Shown here piece after piece: positions 1 to 8,464 of a stretch of 64,000 nucleotides of DNA. The DNA comes from JASUTC01 sp035447925 (lineage in GTDB: Bacteria > Thermotogota > Thermotogae > MWEM01), in the NCBI GenBank assembly GCA_035447925.1, contig DAOTHY010000005.1, positions 1 to 64,000 of the forward strand, given 5' to 3'. Numbering within the stretch: the first letter of the stretch is position 1; each line of letters begins with the position of its first letter. A program made the position numbers and the translations under genes. The notes below the pieces were generated by a model that did no database searches, was not told the origin of the DNA, and saw only the letters and a program-made list of their open reading frames with translations.

Positions 1-71
1 AACATATAGTGTTCATTGTCAACGAAACCACAACAGATTGTTGTTCAACAGAGCCCCGGATCAAGCTTTAG
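1..71 (+). other. window edge, possible 3' tail of a truncated upstream CDS
   Basis: One frame is open from base 3 to a TAG at 69-71 and encodes about 22 residues with a beta-strand-like run (IVFIVNETT). A second frame is open from base 2 to a TAA near 91. Either could be the end of a gene that starts outside the window. Nothing here identifies a product, so this is only a note on the edge. Confidence 0.2.
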
Positions 72-117
72 TTGAAAAAAGGAGGCCTTTGTAAAAAAAT
101 CAATTTTCATAAGACAC

Positions 118-146
118 TTGAAAAGGGTTGCTATTTCTGGTAGAAT
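118..146 (+). promoter_or_regulatory. sigma-70-type promoter of tRNA-Thr
   Basis: A -35 box TTGAAA (118-123) is separated by exactly 17 bases from a -10 box TAGAAT (141-146). A TGG triplet directly before the -10 box makes it an extended -10. The tRNA begins 18 bases after the -10 box. The same layout precedes tRNA-Cys at 27.1 kb. Confidence 0.8.
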
Positions 147-163
147 ACACTAGTAATCAGAGC

Positions 164-239
164 GCCAGTGTAGCTCAGTTGGTAGAGCGGCTCATTCGTA
201 ATGAGCAGGTCGTGGGTTCAAATCCTATCACTGGCTCCA
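164..239 (+). tRNA. tRNA-Thr (anticodon CGT)
   Basis: The cloverleaf can be folded by eye. The acceptor arm GCCAGTG (164-170) pairs with CACTGGC (229-235). The D arm is GCTC/GAGC, and the anticodon stem GCTCA/TGAGC closes a seven-base loop TTCGTAA with anticodon CGT, which reads ACG. A TTCAAAT T-loop follows. The CCA end is encoded (237-239). The tilS start codon lies 14 bases downstream. Confidence 0.95.
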
Positions 240-252
240 ATGGAGAATTTTT

Positions 253-1779
253 ATGAATGAACAAACGAATACCAATTTGGAAAAAAGGTTCTCAGAGAAC
301 CTTTTTTCTTTTATCAAAGAGTATAACAATCAAGGTAATAAATTCGTTCTCGCCATTTCCGGCGGAATGGATTCAATGGTTCTGTTGGATTTATTTCTTA
401 AACTTCGTGAACAAATGAAAATTTCCTTTTGTGTGGCCAATGTTGACCATGGAATAAGGATGGAGTCTGTTCAAGAACAAAAATGGTTGAAAGCCTTTTG
501 TGAAAAAAAAGACGTGTTGTTTTTTCCAACAACAATTGATGTAAAAAAGTTAAAACAACAAGCAGGAGCTAAAAGAAGTCTGGAACAGGTGGCAAGAGAA
601 GAAAGGCTTCGGGCTTTGCAAAAGGTAAAAAAAGCATATCAGGGAAATTGGGTGGTTACCGCTCATCATCGGGATGATTTATTGGAGACTTTTTTGTTAA
701 GGCTGTTGAGAGGAACCGGACTGAACGGGATCAATACCTTGAATGCCGTTCAAGGTATTTATTTACGACCCCTTTTAGAATTCTACAAAGTGCAGTTGCG
801 TACTTATGCTCAAGCCAACAATTTGTTTTATTTTGAAGATTTAACGAACAAAGATACCCGCTTTTTGCGGAACAAAATCAGACATCTTTTGATTCCCTTG
901 CTTGAAAAAGAGTTTGACAGGGGTGTAAAAGAGGTATTGGTTCGGGATATGGAGAATTTGAAACAAGCGGATCAGATTATTTCGGAGATGATGGAAAAGG
1001 ATATGCAACAAGCCTTTTTTTCGGAGCATTCCTGCGGGATTTCAAATTATCATGTGTTAAACCGTTCCCAAGCCTATTTACATGAATTTCTCCTTCGCTT
1101 CTATCAGAAATGGCATCACTCTCCAATCGGACTCACAAGCGACAAATTACACCAGATCAGCAAGAGGTTAAAAATACCCGGTGATTTTGAGATCACCATT
1201 ACCAAAGATATTTGCTTTTCATACTCAAATGAGAGGCTTGGGTTTGTAAGGCAGATGAAGCTATCAGAGGAACCCGAAAAAAAATCTTTGGTTCTCAATG
1301 ACCACTTTAAAAAAAAATTGGAGAAAAAAAACGTCATAACTGTTAATCTGGATCAATTGATCCCTGGAATGTCCCTCGTTTTTAATCTTTGTCGGGATGC
1401 TATTTCAGATATTCCTAAAAAAAATCTGAGTGAGATGATGGCTTTTGTAGATTATGATCGCCTGTCTTTTCCATTGATAATAAGATTTTGGCAAGCAGGT
1501 GATCGAATTAAACCGTTAGGAATGAAAGAAAGCAAGAGGGTTTCCAGATTATTGACTGATATGGGAATCAAAAAACACCAAAAAAGAAATCAACTGATAT
1601 TGGAAAATGGAAAACATGATATAATTTGGTGCATGGGGATGAGACTGTCAGAAGATTTTAAGATCACCCAAATGACAAAAAGTTATTTAAGGATTGACTT
1701 TCAGACTTTGAACAAAGAGGATTTTGAAGGGAGGGAGCGGTGTATTCCGCAAAGTATTGCAAAAGATAAAGAACAATGA
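253..1779 (+). CDS. tilS: tRNA(Ile)-lysidine synthase
   Basis: TilS ligates lysine to the wobble C of tRNA-Ile(CAU), giving lysidine, so the tRNA reads AUA instead of AUG; it is normally essential. The N-terminal N-type PP-loop is plain: ISGGMDS at about residues 35-40 matches the SGGxDS ATP-binding motif, followed by the VDHG and RxxR/H elements of the family. The C-terminal TilS domain (about residues 405-485) has the family pattern of a W/GDRIKPLGM stretch, an RNQL core and a final beta hairpin. At 508 residues it is at the long end of the usual range. ATG 253 has a GGAG at 242-245. The end overlaps ftsH by 56 bases in another frame, and tilS-ftsH adjacency is common in bacteria. Transcription probably comes from the tRNA-Thr promoter. 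Confidence 0.93.
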   Translation: MNEQTNTNLEKRFSENLFSFIKEYNNQGNKFVLAISGGMDSMVLLDLFLKLREQMKISFCVANVDHGIRMESVQEQKWLKAFCEKKDVLFFPTTIDVKKLKQQAGAKRSLEQVAREERLRALQKVKKAYQGNWVVTAHHRDDLLETFLLRLLRGTGLNGINTLNAVQGIYLRPLLEFYKVQLRTYAQANNLFYFEDLTNKDTRFLRNKIRHLLIPLLEKEFDRGVKEVLVRDMENLKQADQIISEMMEKDMQQAFFSEHSCGISNYHVLNRSQAYLHEFLLRFYQKWHHSPIGLTSDKLHQISKRLKIPGDFEITITKDICFSYSNERLGFVRQMKLSEEPEKKSLVLNDHFKKKLEKKNVITVNLDQLIPGMSLVFNLCRDAISDIPKKNLSEMMAFVDYDRLSFPLIIRFWQAGDRIKPLGMKESKRVSRLLTDMGIKKHQKRNQLILENGKHDIIWCMGMRLSEDFKITQMTKSYLRIDFQTLNKEDFEGRERCIPQSIAKDKEQ

Positions 1780-3781
1780 TTTCATCATACAATTCAGCAG
1801 TGACAATGACAACAACAACGATGACCCTAAGCGTGAACCTCGATTTTCTGTGAACAACAAGCCCCCAAGAAGACCTAATAATAACCTTCTGCTTTTATTT
1901 GGTATGGTGGTCATCATCATTCTGATCGCCATGGCCTATCAGGGTCCCATGACCAATTCGACCCAAACCGTTGATTTTACAACCTTCTATTCAATGGTTA
2001 AAGACGGAAATGTTCAGGAAATCATCATTGATGACAGCGGTCTTATTACCTTCAAAAGCGGTGGGGCGTTCCAGGATACGGTATATGAGGTGTATGCCCC
2101 ATGGGTTTTAAGAGATTCATCGATCATGGACAAACTGATAGAAAGCGGCGCAAAAATCAAAGGAAAACAGAACTCCGGAGATTTTTGGTGGGCGATCCTT
2201 CTGAATATTGTTCCCTTACTTTTGTTTGTCTTTATCTTCTTCTCGATGATGCGATCGGTATCCGGCAGGGGAAATCAGGCGTTTACATTTACAAAAAGTC
2301 CGGCAAAAAAACTGTCTAAGGACAAAAAGAAAATCACTTTCAAAGACGTGGCCGGCGTGGATGAAGCAATAGAGGATTTGGAAGAACTGGTCATGTTCCT
2401 AAAAAATCCCCAAAGGTTTAAGAAGATGAAAGCCAGAATGCCCAAGGGTGTTCTTTTGGTAGGACCTCCGGGTACCGGAAAGACACTTTTGTCAAGGGCG
2501 GTTGCCGGAGAGGCGGGAGTTCCCTTTTTCCATATGAGCGGATCAGATTTCGTGGAGCTTTTTGTCGGAGTCGGTGCATCACGTGTCAGGGATTTATTTA
2601 GCCAAGCGAAGGCGACTAGTCCTTCTGTTATTTTCATCGACGAAATTGATGCCGTCGGAAGACATAGAGGAGCAGGACTAGGCGGCGGCCATGATGAAAG
2701 AGAACAAACATTAAACCAAATTCTAGTTGAGATGGATGGGTTTGAAGCCAACGAAGGGGTTATCGTCATGGCGGCTACTAACCGTCCAGATATTTTGGAT
2801 AAGGCACTTTTGAGGCCAGGGCGTTTCGACAGAAAAGTCATGGTGGATCCACCTGATGTCAAAGGGCGAGAAGAAATCTTGGAGATTTACGCCAAGGACA
2901 GACCTTTGTCTCCTGAAGCGAAATTGGAAATTATAGCGAAGCGAACACCGGGATTCGTAGGTGCGGATTTGGAAAATCTGATTAACGAATCATCGCTGTT
3001 GGCTTTGAGGAACAACCGAGAACACATTACTATGGATGATATGGAGGAAGCCATCGACCGGGTCATAGCCGGTCCGGAAAGAAAAAGCAGAATTCTTTCC
3101 CCTGAGGAAAAGAGGATTATTGCCTTTCACGAATTGGGTCATGCCATTATTCCCACGGTCTTGAAAACAAACGAGCCCGTGCATAGGGTGTCCATTATTC
3201 CAAGAGGTCATGCGGCTTTGGGATATACTTTGCAGCTGCCTGAAAAAGACAAATACCTGAACAGCAAAACGGAACTGGAAAACAGAATTATCGGTCTTTT
3301 AGGCGGAAGAGCGGCTGAAGACTTCTTCTTTAACGAAATAACGACTGGCGCTGCCAATGATATTGAAAGAGCTTCTAAGCTTGCGAGAACGATGATTTGC
3401 AAGCTTGGCATGAGTGAACACATGGGACCTGTGATGTGGGAAGGCGAAGAGGAAGAAGTCTTTTTGGGAAAGGAAATTTCAAGATCCAAAAATAGTGAGA
3501 AGATTGCTTTTCAGATTGATCAAGAGGTCAAGGATTTGATCAACCGGTCTTATGAAAAGGCCAAGGATATCATTTCAAAGTATAAAAAAGAAATTGAACA
3601 TCTGGCGGAGCTTTTATTGGAAGAAGAGGTCATCGAAGGTGATTATTTGAGAGAGCTATTGGAAAAGGAAGTCAGTAAGCACAAAAATTCAATCGATGAA
3701 CCTTCCATTGTGACAACAGCATCTCATGTCGGTATTTCTGAGAAGGCAGAATTTGATGAAAAAAACGGTGAAAAGCTATAA
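1724..3781 (+). CDS. ftsH: ATP-dependent zinc metalloprotease FtsH
   Basis: FtsH is a hexameric, membrane-anchored AAA+ protease that extracts and degrades membrane and short-lived cytosolic proteins. Visible elements are an N-terminal membrane segment (about residues 52-72), a small periplasmic domain, a second membrane segment (about 143-163), Walker A GPPGTGKT (about 246-253), Walker B VIFIDEID, the second region of homology with the NRPD...RPGRFDR arginine fingers, and the zinc site HELGH (about 469-473; most homologues have HEAGH). At 685 residues it is slightly longer than the typical 610-650. The start is uncertain: the extreme N-terminus has no ATG, TTG 1724 lies in the tilS reading frame region with a close AAAGAGGA, and TTG 1757 is an alternative. 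Translation is probably coupled to tilS. The third gene at 3756 overlaps the end. Confidence 0.95.
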   Translation: MKGGSGVFRKVLQKIKNNDFIIQFSSDNDNNNDDPKREPRFSVNNKPPRRPNNNLLLLFGMVVIIILIAMAYQGPMTNSTQTVDFTTFYSMVKDGNVQEIIIDDSGLITFKSGGAFQDTVYEVYAPWVLRDSSIMDKLIESGAKIKGKQNSGDFWWAILLNIVPLLLFVFIFFSMMRSVSGRGNQAFTFTKSPAKKLSKDKKKITFKDVAGVDEAIEDLEELVMFLKNPQRFKKMKARMPKGVLLVGPPGTGKTLLSRAVAGEAGVPFFHMSGSDFVELFVGVGASRVRDLFSQAKATSPSVIFIDEIDAVGRHRGAGLGGGHDEREQTLNQILVEMDGFEANEGVIVMAATNRPDILDKALLRPGRFDRKVMVDPPDVKGREEILEIYAKDRPLSPEAKLEIIAKRTPGFVGADLENLINESSLLALRNNREHITMDDMEEAIDRVIAGPERKSRILSPEEKRIIAFHELGHAIIPTVLKTNEPVHRVSIIPRGHAALGYTLQLPEKDKYLNSKTELENRIIGLLGGRAAEDFFFNEITTGAANDIERASKLARTMICKLGMSEHMGPVMWEGEEEEVFLGKEISRSKNSEKIAFQIDQEVKDLINRSYEKAKDIISKYKKEIEHLAELLLEEEVIEGDYLRELLEKEVSKHKNSIDEPSIVTTASHVGISEKAEFDEKNGEKL

Positions 3782-4238
3782 GATTTCGTTTTTTTTGAAA
3801 TTTTTGATTCTAATCATTTTGTTTTCCGGTTTGTTTGCATGTACAGCTATGGCCTATCGCTTTGATATAGGAGTAGGTGTTGAGAAAATCGATCATGCAT
3901 TCCCTTTTGTCCACTGTTGTGTGAATACAAAATACATATTATTGGAAAACGATTTTGCATATTTACATGAATTTGGTATGATTGATACAATAGGAATATT
4001 TTTAAAACTGGATTCGGTATTGACACCGAAATTTGGAATTTCGGCTTGTTGGGGTTATAATCAGATTGAAGGGTTTTTTTTTGAAAAAAACGGGATAATT
4101 GTAACAGCGGGATTAGCGTATTGCTTAGACCGGTACAGCGTTTCATTTAGTGCCGGCCAGTTTGTAGCATTTGATGGGAGAATCAGTGAAAAACCGACAA
4201 TAAAATTTTCTTGTTCTATTAAGATAGGGGAGTGGTAA
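3756..4238 (+). CDS. small exported beta-rich protein of unknown function
   Basis: I do not recognise a family. ATG 3756 was chosen because GAGAAGG lies just upstream and because it places a basic n-region and a hydrophobic core (about residues 12-32) right at the start. That is a secretion signal ending either in AMA (type I cleavage) or at the LFAC cysteine (lipoprotein). The mature 125 residues alternate hydrophobic and polar residues, with many glycines and aromatics, as in small outer-membrane or periplasmic beta proteins. The gene overlaps the end of ftsH by 26 bases and is followed 3 bases later by a lipoprotein gene, so it is probably co-transcribed with both. The function is unknown; an envelope role is inferred only from the signal and composition. 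Confidence 0.75.
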   Translation: MKKTVKSYKISFFLKFLILIILFSGLFACTAMAYRFDIGVGVEKIDHAFPFVHCCVNTKYILLENDFAYLHEFGMIDTIGIFLKLDSVLTPKFGISACWGYNQIEGFFFEKNGIIVTAGLAYCLDRYSVSFSAGQFVAFDGRISEKPTIKFSCSIKIGEW

Positions 4239-4241
4239 AAA

Positions 4242-5891
4242 GTGAAAAAGACATCGCTGTTGGTAATGTTGTCTATTGTGATTGTTTTATCGTTCACAGG
4301 TTGTTTATTTATGGAAAAAGAAGCAAGTATTGAGATCATTGGGAAAAAATTGATCAGTTTTGGGGCATCTCAGGAATTTGAGATCAAGATCACCTCAAGC
4401 AGTGCAGGTGGTGTGGGTGATGTTTTTTCTAAGGATGCACAAGCAAAGAGTGTCAAATGGGAATTCGAGAATCAAGATCATCCCCAGGGAACTTTTAGTA
4501 AGACCCTTGAAGGTGAAGAGGCAAAGAAATATAACGCAACCTTTTCAACTGCGCCAGGTAATTATCGGTTGACAGTTACCTTGACGACAACACATGATAA
4601 GACTTACACCAAAACTTATGAATTTAATGTTTATAAATCAGCACCGGATAACACGGTCGAGTGCTATGTAGAAGGGGCGCAAGTAGCTTGGCAGGTTATA
4701 CAAAAGAACGATCAGGCGGAACTGAAACTTACCCTTTCTGACAGTCAGCTTTCACAAGAGCAGATTAACGAATACGAATATAAATGGGAATTCAATTATG
4801 CAGGACAAACGGATTCATCTGAATTCATTCGTTATGCAGAATCAAAATCCTACACATACACCTTTTCCAACCGAACGCAATATACAGTGGTTTTAACAGT
4901 TAAAGATCCTTTTGGGGATACCTTTTCCATGACGGTTGCTCAATTTACAATCAACACCACAAAACCCGCTGTACCGGAGGTTGTTGGGACGCCTAAATGG
5001 TCTTCAGACGGCTCAAAGTTTGAAATCGAAGTACTAAAGAGTGAAGATGTTTTATATTATGTCCTTGAAAAAAAGGCGGCTGAAAGTGATCAATTTTACT
5101 TTGTTTACAGGGGCTTTGCTTCATCCGCTTCAACTGTAAAACTGTATGATTCTTCCGTTACAGACAGCGAAGTGACCTATAGAATTTATGGTGTGGATGG
5201 TGGACAGTCTGAGGGAAGACCATTAGTCGCTACTTTTGAAATACCTAACAGACCACCGTCAAAAGCGGTTGTTGTAGAGCCAATCGGTGTTCTGAGAAAA
5301 GTGGTATTCGGGCAGAACCCAATTAACCTTTTCTGGACTGACGGTACAGACCCCGATCTGGGCGACAATGTCCGTTATAGTGCTTATATAGGAAAAACAA
5401 GGGTAGCCTTTGATTTTATTGGAAGCACATTAGAAACTTATATGCCCATCAACAGCAAGCTTGAATCCGGTAATACCTATTACGTTCGTGTAGATGCCTC
5501 AGACGGAGAAGGCATAACCAGAGGAGATGTTTTTTCCTTTGTTTTCGATCCCAATATCAATGCACCAGTCATTTGGGATGCAAGAATAGATATGACTGAA
5601 AATCCCTATGAGATTGATCTTTTCGATTGGGAAGACAGAAATGTGGGTATGGGTGATTATACCAGAACGTTTGAGATAGAAGTTAGCCGTTATGCATCTT
5701 TCAATGATTCCAGAAAATTCAAAAAGCAATATTCGCATTTTATATCGTTGCCTATTGAGGTTCCGTCATATGTGGGAGAAAATCAAGACAGGATGTTTGT
5801 ACGTATCAGGATTATTTACGAAAACCAATTTATGAAGATTACGACAAACTGGTCTTCGGCTAAATCAATGACGGTTGTAGCCAGAAGATAA
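4242..5891 (+). CDS. predicted lipoprotein with PKD/fibronectin-like repeats
   Basis: A 549-residue exported protein of unknown function. GTG 4242 follows a purine-rich AGGGGAG. The N-terminus has a lysine n-region, a hydrophobic stretch and a lipobox ending FTGC (Cys about 21), so it should be lipid-anchored. The rest is beta-rich. Residues about 30-130 and 135-240 look like two PKD/Ig-like domains (KWEF, YKWEFNY and LTVTLTT strands). Residues about 245-335 and 340-440 look like fibronectin type III domains (YRIYGVDGG; YYVRVDASDGEG). The last 100 residues are a further beta domain. Such repeats usually bind carbohydrate or protein at the cell surface. It lies 3 bases after the previous exported protein and is closed by a terminator. 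Confidence 0.8.
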   Translation: MKKTSLLVMLSIVIVLSFTGCLFMEKEASIEIIGKKLISFGASQEFEIKITSSSAGGVGDVFSKDAQAKSVKWEFENQDHPQGTFSKTLEGEEAKKYNATFSTAPGNYRLTVTLTTTHDKTYTKTYEFNVYKSAPDNTVECYVEGAQVAWQVIQKNDQAELKLTLSDSQLSQEQINEYEYKWEFNYAGQTDSSEFIRYAESKSYTYTFSNRTQYTVVLTVKDPFGDTFSMTVAQFTINTTKPAVPEVVGTPKWSSDGSKFEIEVLKSEDVLYYVLEKKAAESDQFYFVYRGFASSASTVKLYDSSVTDSEVTYRIYGVDGGQSEGRPLVATFEIPNRPPSKAVVVEPIGVLRKVVFGQNPINLFWTDGTDPDLGDNVRYSAYIGKTRVAFDFIGSTLETYMPINSKLESGNTYYVRVDASDGEGITRGDVFSFVFDPNINAPVIWDARIDMTENPYEIDLFDWEDRNVGMGDYTRTFEIEVSRYASFNDSRKFKKQYSHFISLPIEVPSYVGENQDRMFVRIRIIYENQFMKITTNWSSAKSMTVVARR

Positions 5892-5906
5892 GAAAATCAA
5901 ACTCCA

Positions 5907-5937
5907 AAAGACGGGCTGAAAATAATAGCCCGTCTTT
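5907..5937 (+). terminator. intrinsic terminator after the ftsH operon
   Basis: An 11-bp perfect stem AAAGACGGGCT (5907-5917) / AGCCCGTCTTT (5927-5937) closes a nine-base loop. The T-run is short, so termination may be partial. The punA Shine-Dalgarno site starts 8 bases later. Confidence 0.75.
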
Positions 5938-5956
5938 CGATATTGAGGTGAAAAAA

Positions 5957-6784
5957 ATGAATCAGAAAGACTATAAAAAAAGTGTGGAAGAGGTTGCAGC
6001 TTTTTTAAAAGATAAACTGAACGATATACCTAAGATTGGAATTATCTTAGGGTCCGGATTATCGGGTATTGCAGAAGAATTAGAAAACAAAAAAGTCTTT
6101 AATTATTCTGATATTCCAGGATTTCCATTATCAACCGCCCCCGGACATAAAGGGGAGTTGATTTTCGGTAAATTGGGAAAAAATGAAATCATTTTAATGA
6201 ATGGCCGTTTTCACTACTACGAAGGCTATGAGATGAATCAGGTTGTTTTCCCCATTAGGGTCATGCAAATGATGGGTGTTGAATATCTTTTCATCACCAA
6301 TGCAGCTGGAGGATTAAATCCCGATTTTGAAATCGGCGTTCCCATGCTGATTAAAGATCACATCAACATGATGGGGGATAACCCGTTGATTGGTCAGAAT
6401 ATCGAAGAATGGGGGCCTCGTTTCCCGGATATGTCTGATACTTATCAGACTGAACTTAGAAAACTGATATTAGAAACGGCGAGAGAAATAGGTGAATCGC
6501 TTTACGAAGGCATTTACGTTGCAGTTTCAGGACCGAATTTTGAAACACCAGCCGAACTGAAGATGTTTCGCCATATGGGTGGAGATGCCATTGGCATGTC
6601 CAGTGTTCCCGAAGCCATTTGCGCAGCACATGGCGGGATTAAAGTAGTCGGTTTGTCTGCAATCACGGATAAGGCAGTTGGTGAGGATCTTCAGCCGTTG
6701 ACAGCTCAAGAAGTGATTGAGGTTGCCAGAAAAACCGGGAACAAGATATCTACTCTGATCAAAGCCGTTTGCGAGAAAATATAA
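5957..6784 (+). CDS. punA: purine-nucleoside phosphorylase (trimeric, PunA type)
   Basis: Phosphorolysis of purine nucleosides to base and ribose-1-phosphate, in purine salvage. Family motifs are clear: the phosphate loop GSGLSG (about residues 29-34), RFHYYEGY, NAAGGL, GPNFETPAE and GMSSVPE (GMSTVPE in most relatives). The residue matching the base-recognising Asn of mammalian PNP appears as Asp (ITDKA), a change also seen in 6-amino-purine-accepting relatives, so specificity may not be limited to inosine and guanosine; this is inferred from memory of the family. ATG 5957 is the likely start: GAGGTG (5945-5950) is correctly spaced, and an upstream in-frame GTG lies inside that site. At 275 residues it has normal length. 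uppP follows 7 bases later. Confidence 0.9.
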   Translation: MNQKDYKKSVEEVAAFLKDKLNDIPKIGIILGSGLSGIAEELENKKVFNYSDIPGFPLSTAPGHKGELIFGKLGKNEIILMNGRFHYYEGYEMNQVVFPIRVMQMMGVEYLFITNAAGGLNPDFEIGVPMLIKDHINMMGDNPLIGQNIEEWGPRFPDMSDTYQTELRKLILETAREIGESLYEGIYVAVSGPNFETPAELKMFRHMGGDAIGMSSVPEAICAAHGGIKVVGLSAITDKAVGEDLQPLTAQEVIEVARKTGNKISTLIKAVCEKI

Positions 6785-6791
6785 GCGGAAT

Positions 6792-7553
6792 ATGGATCAT
6801 TTCATACAATCCTTTAGTACAGGAGTGATTCAAGGAACCACAGAATTTCTTCCCGTTTCGAGTTCCGGGCATCTGTTTTTGCTTCGGAACTTTTTTCAAA
6901 TGAACTTTGGAACAGATTACGTGGTTCTTTTACATCTTGGAACACTAATTGCCGTTATGTTCTTTTTTTGGAAGGATATTTGGCATATCCTTAAAGGGAT
7001 GTTGTCAAAAGATATGGGTGCCTGGAGGATTTTTATCTCGCTTGTCATAGGAACAATTCCAGCAGCGATTTCGGGGCTGCTGTTGGAAGACTGGTTAGAG
7101 ATTTATTTAACTTCCAATTGGGTGATTGGTGTCTCGCTCATTATTACAGGTCTGCTGCTTTTTCTAACTGATCGGTTCCCGGAAGATCGCACGGGTCTTA
7201 AAGAAGTTGGAATAAAGAAGGCGTTGATTATTGGTTTATTTCAAGCCATTGCAATTGTACCGGGTTTATCCCGAAGCGGTTTAACCCTGTTTGGTTCTCT
7301 GCTTGTAGGCCTTAAAAGAGAAGATGCTTTTAAATTTTCCTTTTTGCTTTCGATTCCAGTGATCTTGGGCGGCACGCTATTGAAAATTAATCAGATCACA
7401 CAAACTACAGGTGGAGGAATGGGTTTTTTGTTCGCAGCTGTTTCAGGCTTTTTCTCACTCTGGCTTCTGAGATTCCTGACTAAGGCAAAAAAACTCAAGT
7501 ATTTTGCTTTCTACTGTTGGATTATCGGTATTCTTTCAATTGTCATTTCATGA
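6792..7553 (+). CDS. uppP: undecaprenyl-diphosphatase
   Basis: UppP (BacA) removes a phosphate from undecaprenyl pyrophosphate, recycling the lipid carrier of peptidoglycan and polysaccharide synthesis; overexpression gives bacitracin resistance. The two conserved membrane-embedded motifs are visible: EFLPVSSSGHL at about residues 17-27 and PGLSRSGLT at about residues 156-164, within about eight membrane helices over 253 residues, the usual length. ATG 6792 has only a weak AGCGGA upstream, 7 bases after the punA stop, so translation may be coupled. A strong terminator follows at once. Confidence 0.93.
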   Translation: MDHFIQSFSTGVIQGTTEFLPVSSSGHLFLLRNFFQMNFGTDYVVLLHLGTLIAVMFFFWKDIWHILKGMLSKDMGAWRIFISLVIGTIPAAISGLLLEDWLEIYLTSNWVIGVSLIITGLLLFLTDRFPEDRTGLKEVGIKKALIIGLFQAIAIVPGLSRSGLTLFGSLLVGLKREDAFKFSFLLSIPVILGGTLLKINQITQTTGGGMGFLFAAVSGFFSLWLLRFLTKAKKLKYFAFYCWIIGILSIVIS

Positions 7554-7558
7554 AGTGT

Positions 7559-7583
7559 AAAAGAGGGGATTCCCTCTTTTTTT
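7559..7583 (+). terminator. intrinsic terminator after uppP
   Basis: AAAAGAGGG (7559-7567) pairs with CCCTCTTTT (7572-7580) around a GATT loop, followed by more T residues to 7583. Confidence 0.85.
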
Positions 7584-7621
7584 ATTAAAAAGTATTAGAA
7601 GCAGTCGAAAAATGTCGTGTG

Positions 7622-7649
7622 TTGACATTTATTCTAAATGGTGTATAAT
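7622..7649 (+). promoter_or_regulatory. near-consensus promoter of the TPK/DUF4912/GH57 operon
   Basis: A perfect -35 TTGACA (7622-7627) and a perfect -10 TATAAT (7644-7649) are separated by 16 bases. The first start codon is at 7775, so the leader is about 120 bases long. I looked in it for a TPP riboswitch core and found none. Confidence 0.8.
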
Positions 7650-7774
7650 ACATTTAAAGGCAAGATATTTTAACAAAAATAGATGATATATGTAGTAATT
7701 GTATGATATACGGCTCTTATTCCTCCTAAATCGGTTAAAATCTTCCAAAATCAGAATAAATCCCGGGGGTTTTT

Positions 7775-8464
7775 TTGCAGAAAAGACTGGCAATACTTGT
7801 GGGAGGATACCCATTGACTTCGATAGAAATGAGTCAAATCGTTGAATTAAAAGACGCAGGTGGATATTGTGTGGCTGTAGATGGTGGGTTAAATGCCTTT
7901 CATTCACTCAATTGCGTGCCGAATATAGTACTTGGGGACATGGATTCATGTGGTTTTGATTCCTATCGATGGTATGCCCATCAATCGAAAAAACAGCTCT
8001 TTTTCCCTAGCGACAAAGACTATCTGGATATGGAAGCGGCTATTGATTTTGTGCGAGATCTTGGATTTGATGAAGCGTGTTTATTCGGTGTTCTTGGTGG
8101 GAGAATTGATCAAACGTTTTCATGTCTTCCTTTTTTAATAAGGGGTATGACGTTTGGCTTGAAGATGACTATTATATCGGAAAATTGTCGTATGGGCTTG
8201 TTCAAAGGACCTTCTGAAAATTCCCTTCCTACTAATCCGGGGTCCAGATGGTCCTTTTTAGCTATCAGCAAGATTGTGAAAGGTTTTACCTTGAGGGGAT
8301 TTAAATATAACGTGGAAAAAGGTGAGCTTTTGCGTATGCAAACGATTGCTTTAAGCAATATTGCTGTGTCATCGACGCTTACCATCAATATCAATAAAGG
8401 AATCATCATATATTTTAATCAACCGGGGAGGCAAGAAAATGTGGAGCACGAAGAGTCTGTCTGA
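7775..8464 (+). CDS. thiamine pyrophosphokinase
   Basis: Transfers pyrophosphate from ATP to thiamine to make the cofactor TPP. The family's acidic motifs are present: VDGG (about residues 34-37), GDMDS (about 53-57), DKDYLDMEAAI (about 78-88, normally DKDxTDxE) and LGGRIDQ (about 108-114), then a beta-rich C-terminal thiamine-binding domain that ends in an LTI-rich strand. The only start near the N-terminus is TTG 7775, six T residues after GGGGG (7765-7769), an unusual initiation region. The GH57 glucan operon context does not explain the function, but TPP serves pyruvate and sugar metabolism. The end overlaps the next gene by 26 bases. Confidence 0.85.
   Translation: MQKRLAILVGGYPLTSIEMSQIVELKDAGGYCVAVDGGLNAFHSLNCVPNIVLGDMDSCGFDSYRWYAHQSKKQLFFPSDKDYLDMEAAIDFVRDLGFDEACLFGVLGGRIDQTFSCLPFLIRGMTFGLKMTIISENCRMGLFKGPSENSLPTNPGSRWSFLAISKIVKGFTLRGFKYNVEKGELLRMQTIALSNIAVSSTLTININKGIIIYFNQPGRQENVEHEESV

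Noticed and set aside
2275..2862. 195-codon minus-strand frame inside ftsH
   Set aside because: It lies antisense to the strongly conserved AAA+ region of ftsH and has no ribosome site or family features, so it is a shadow frame.
7650..7774. Possible TPP riboswitch in the leader of the thiamine pyrophosphokinase gene
   Set aside because: No CUGAGA-type core or matching helices could be found in the 120-base leader.
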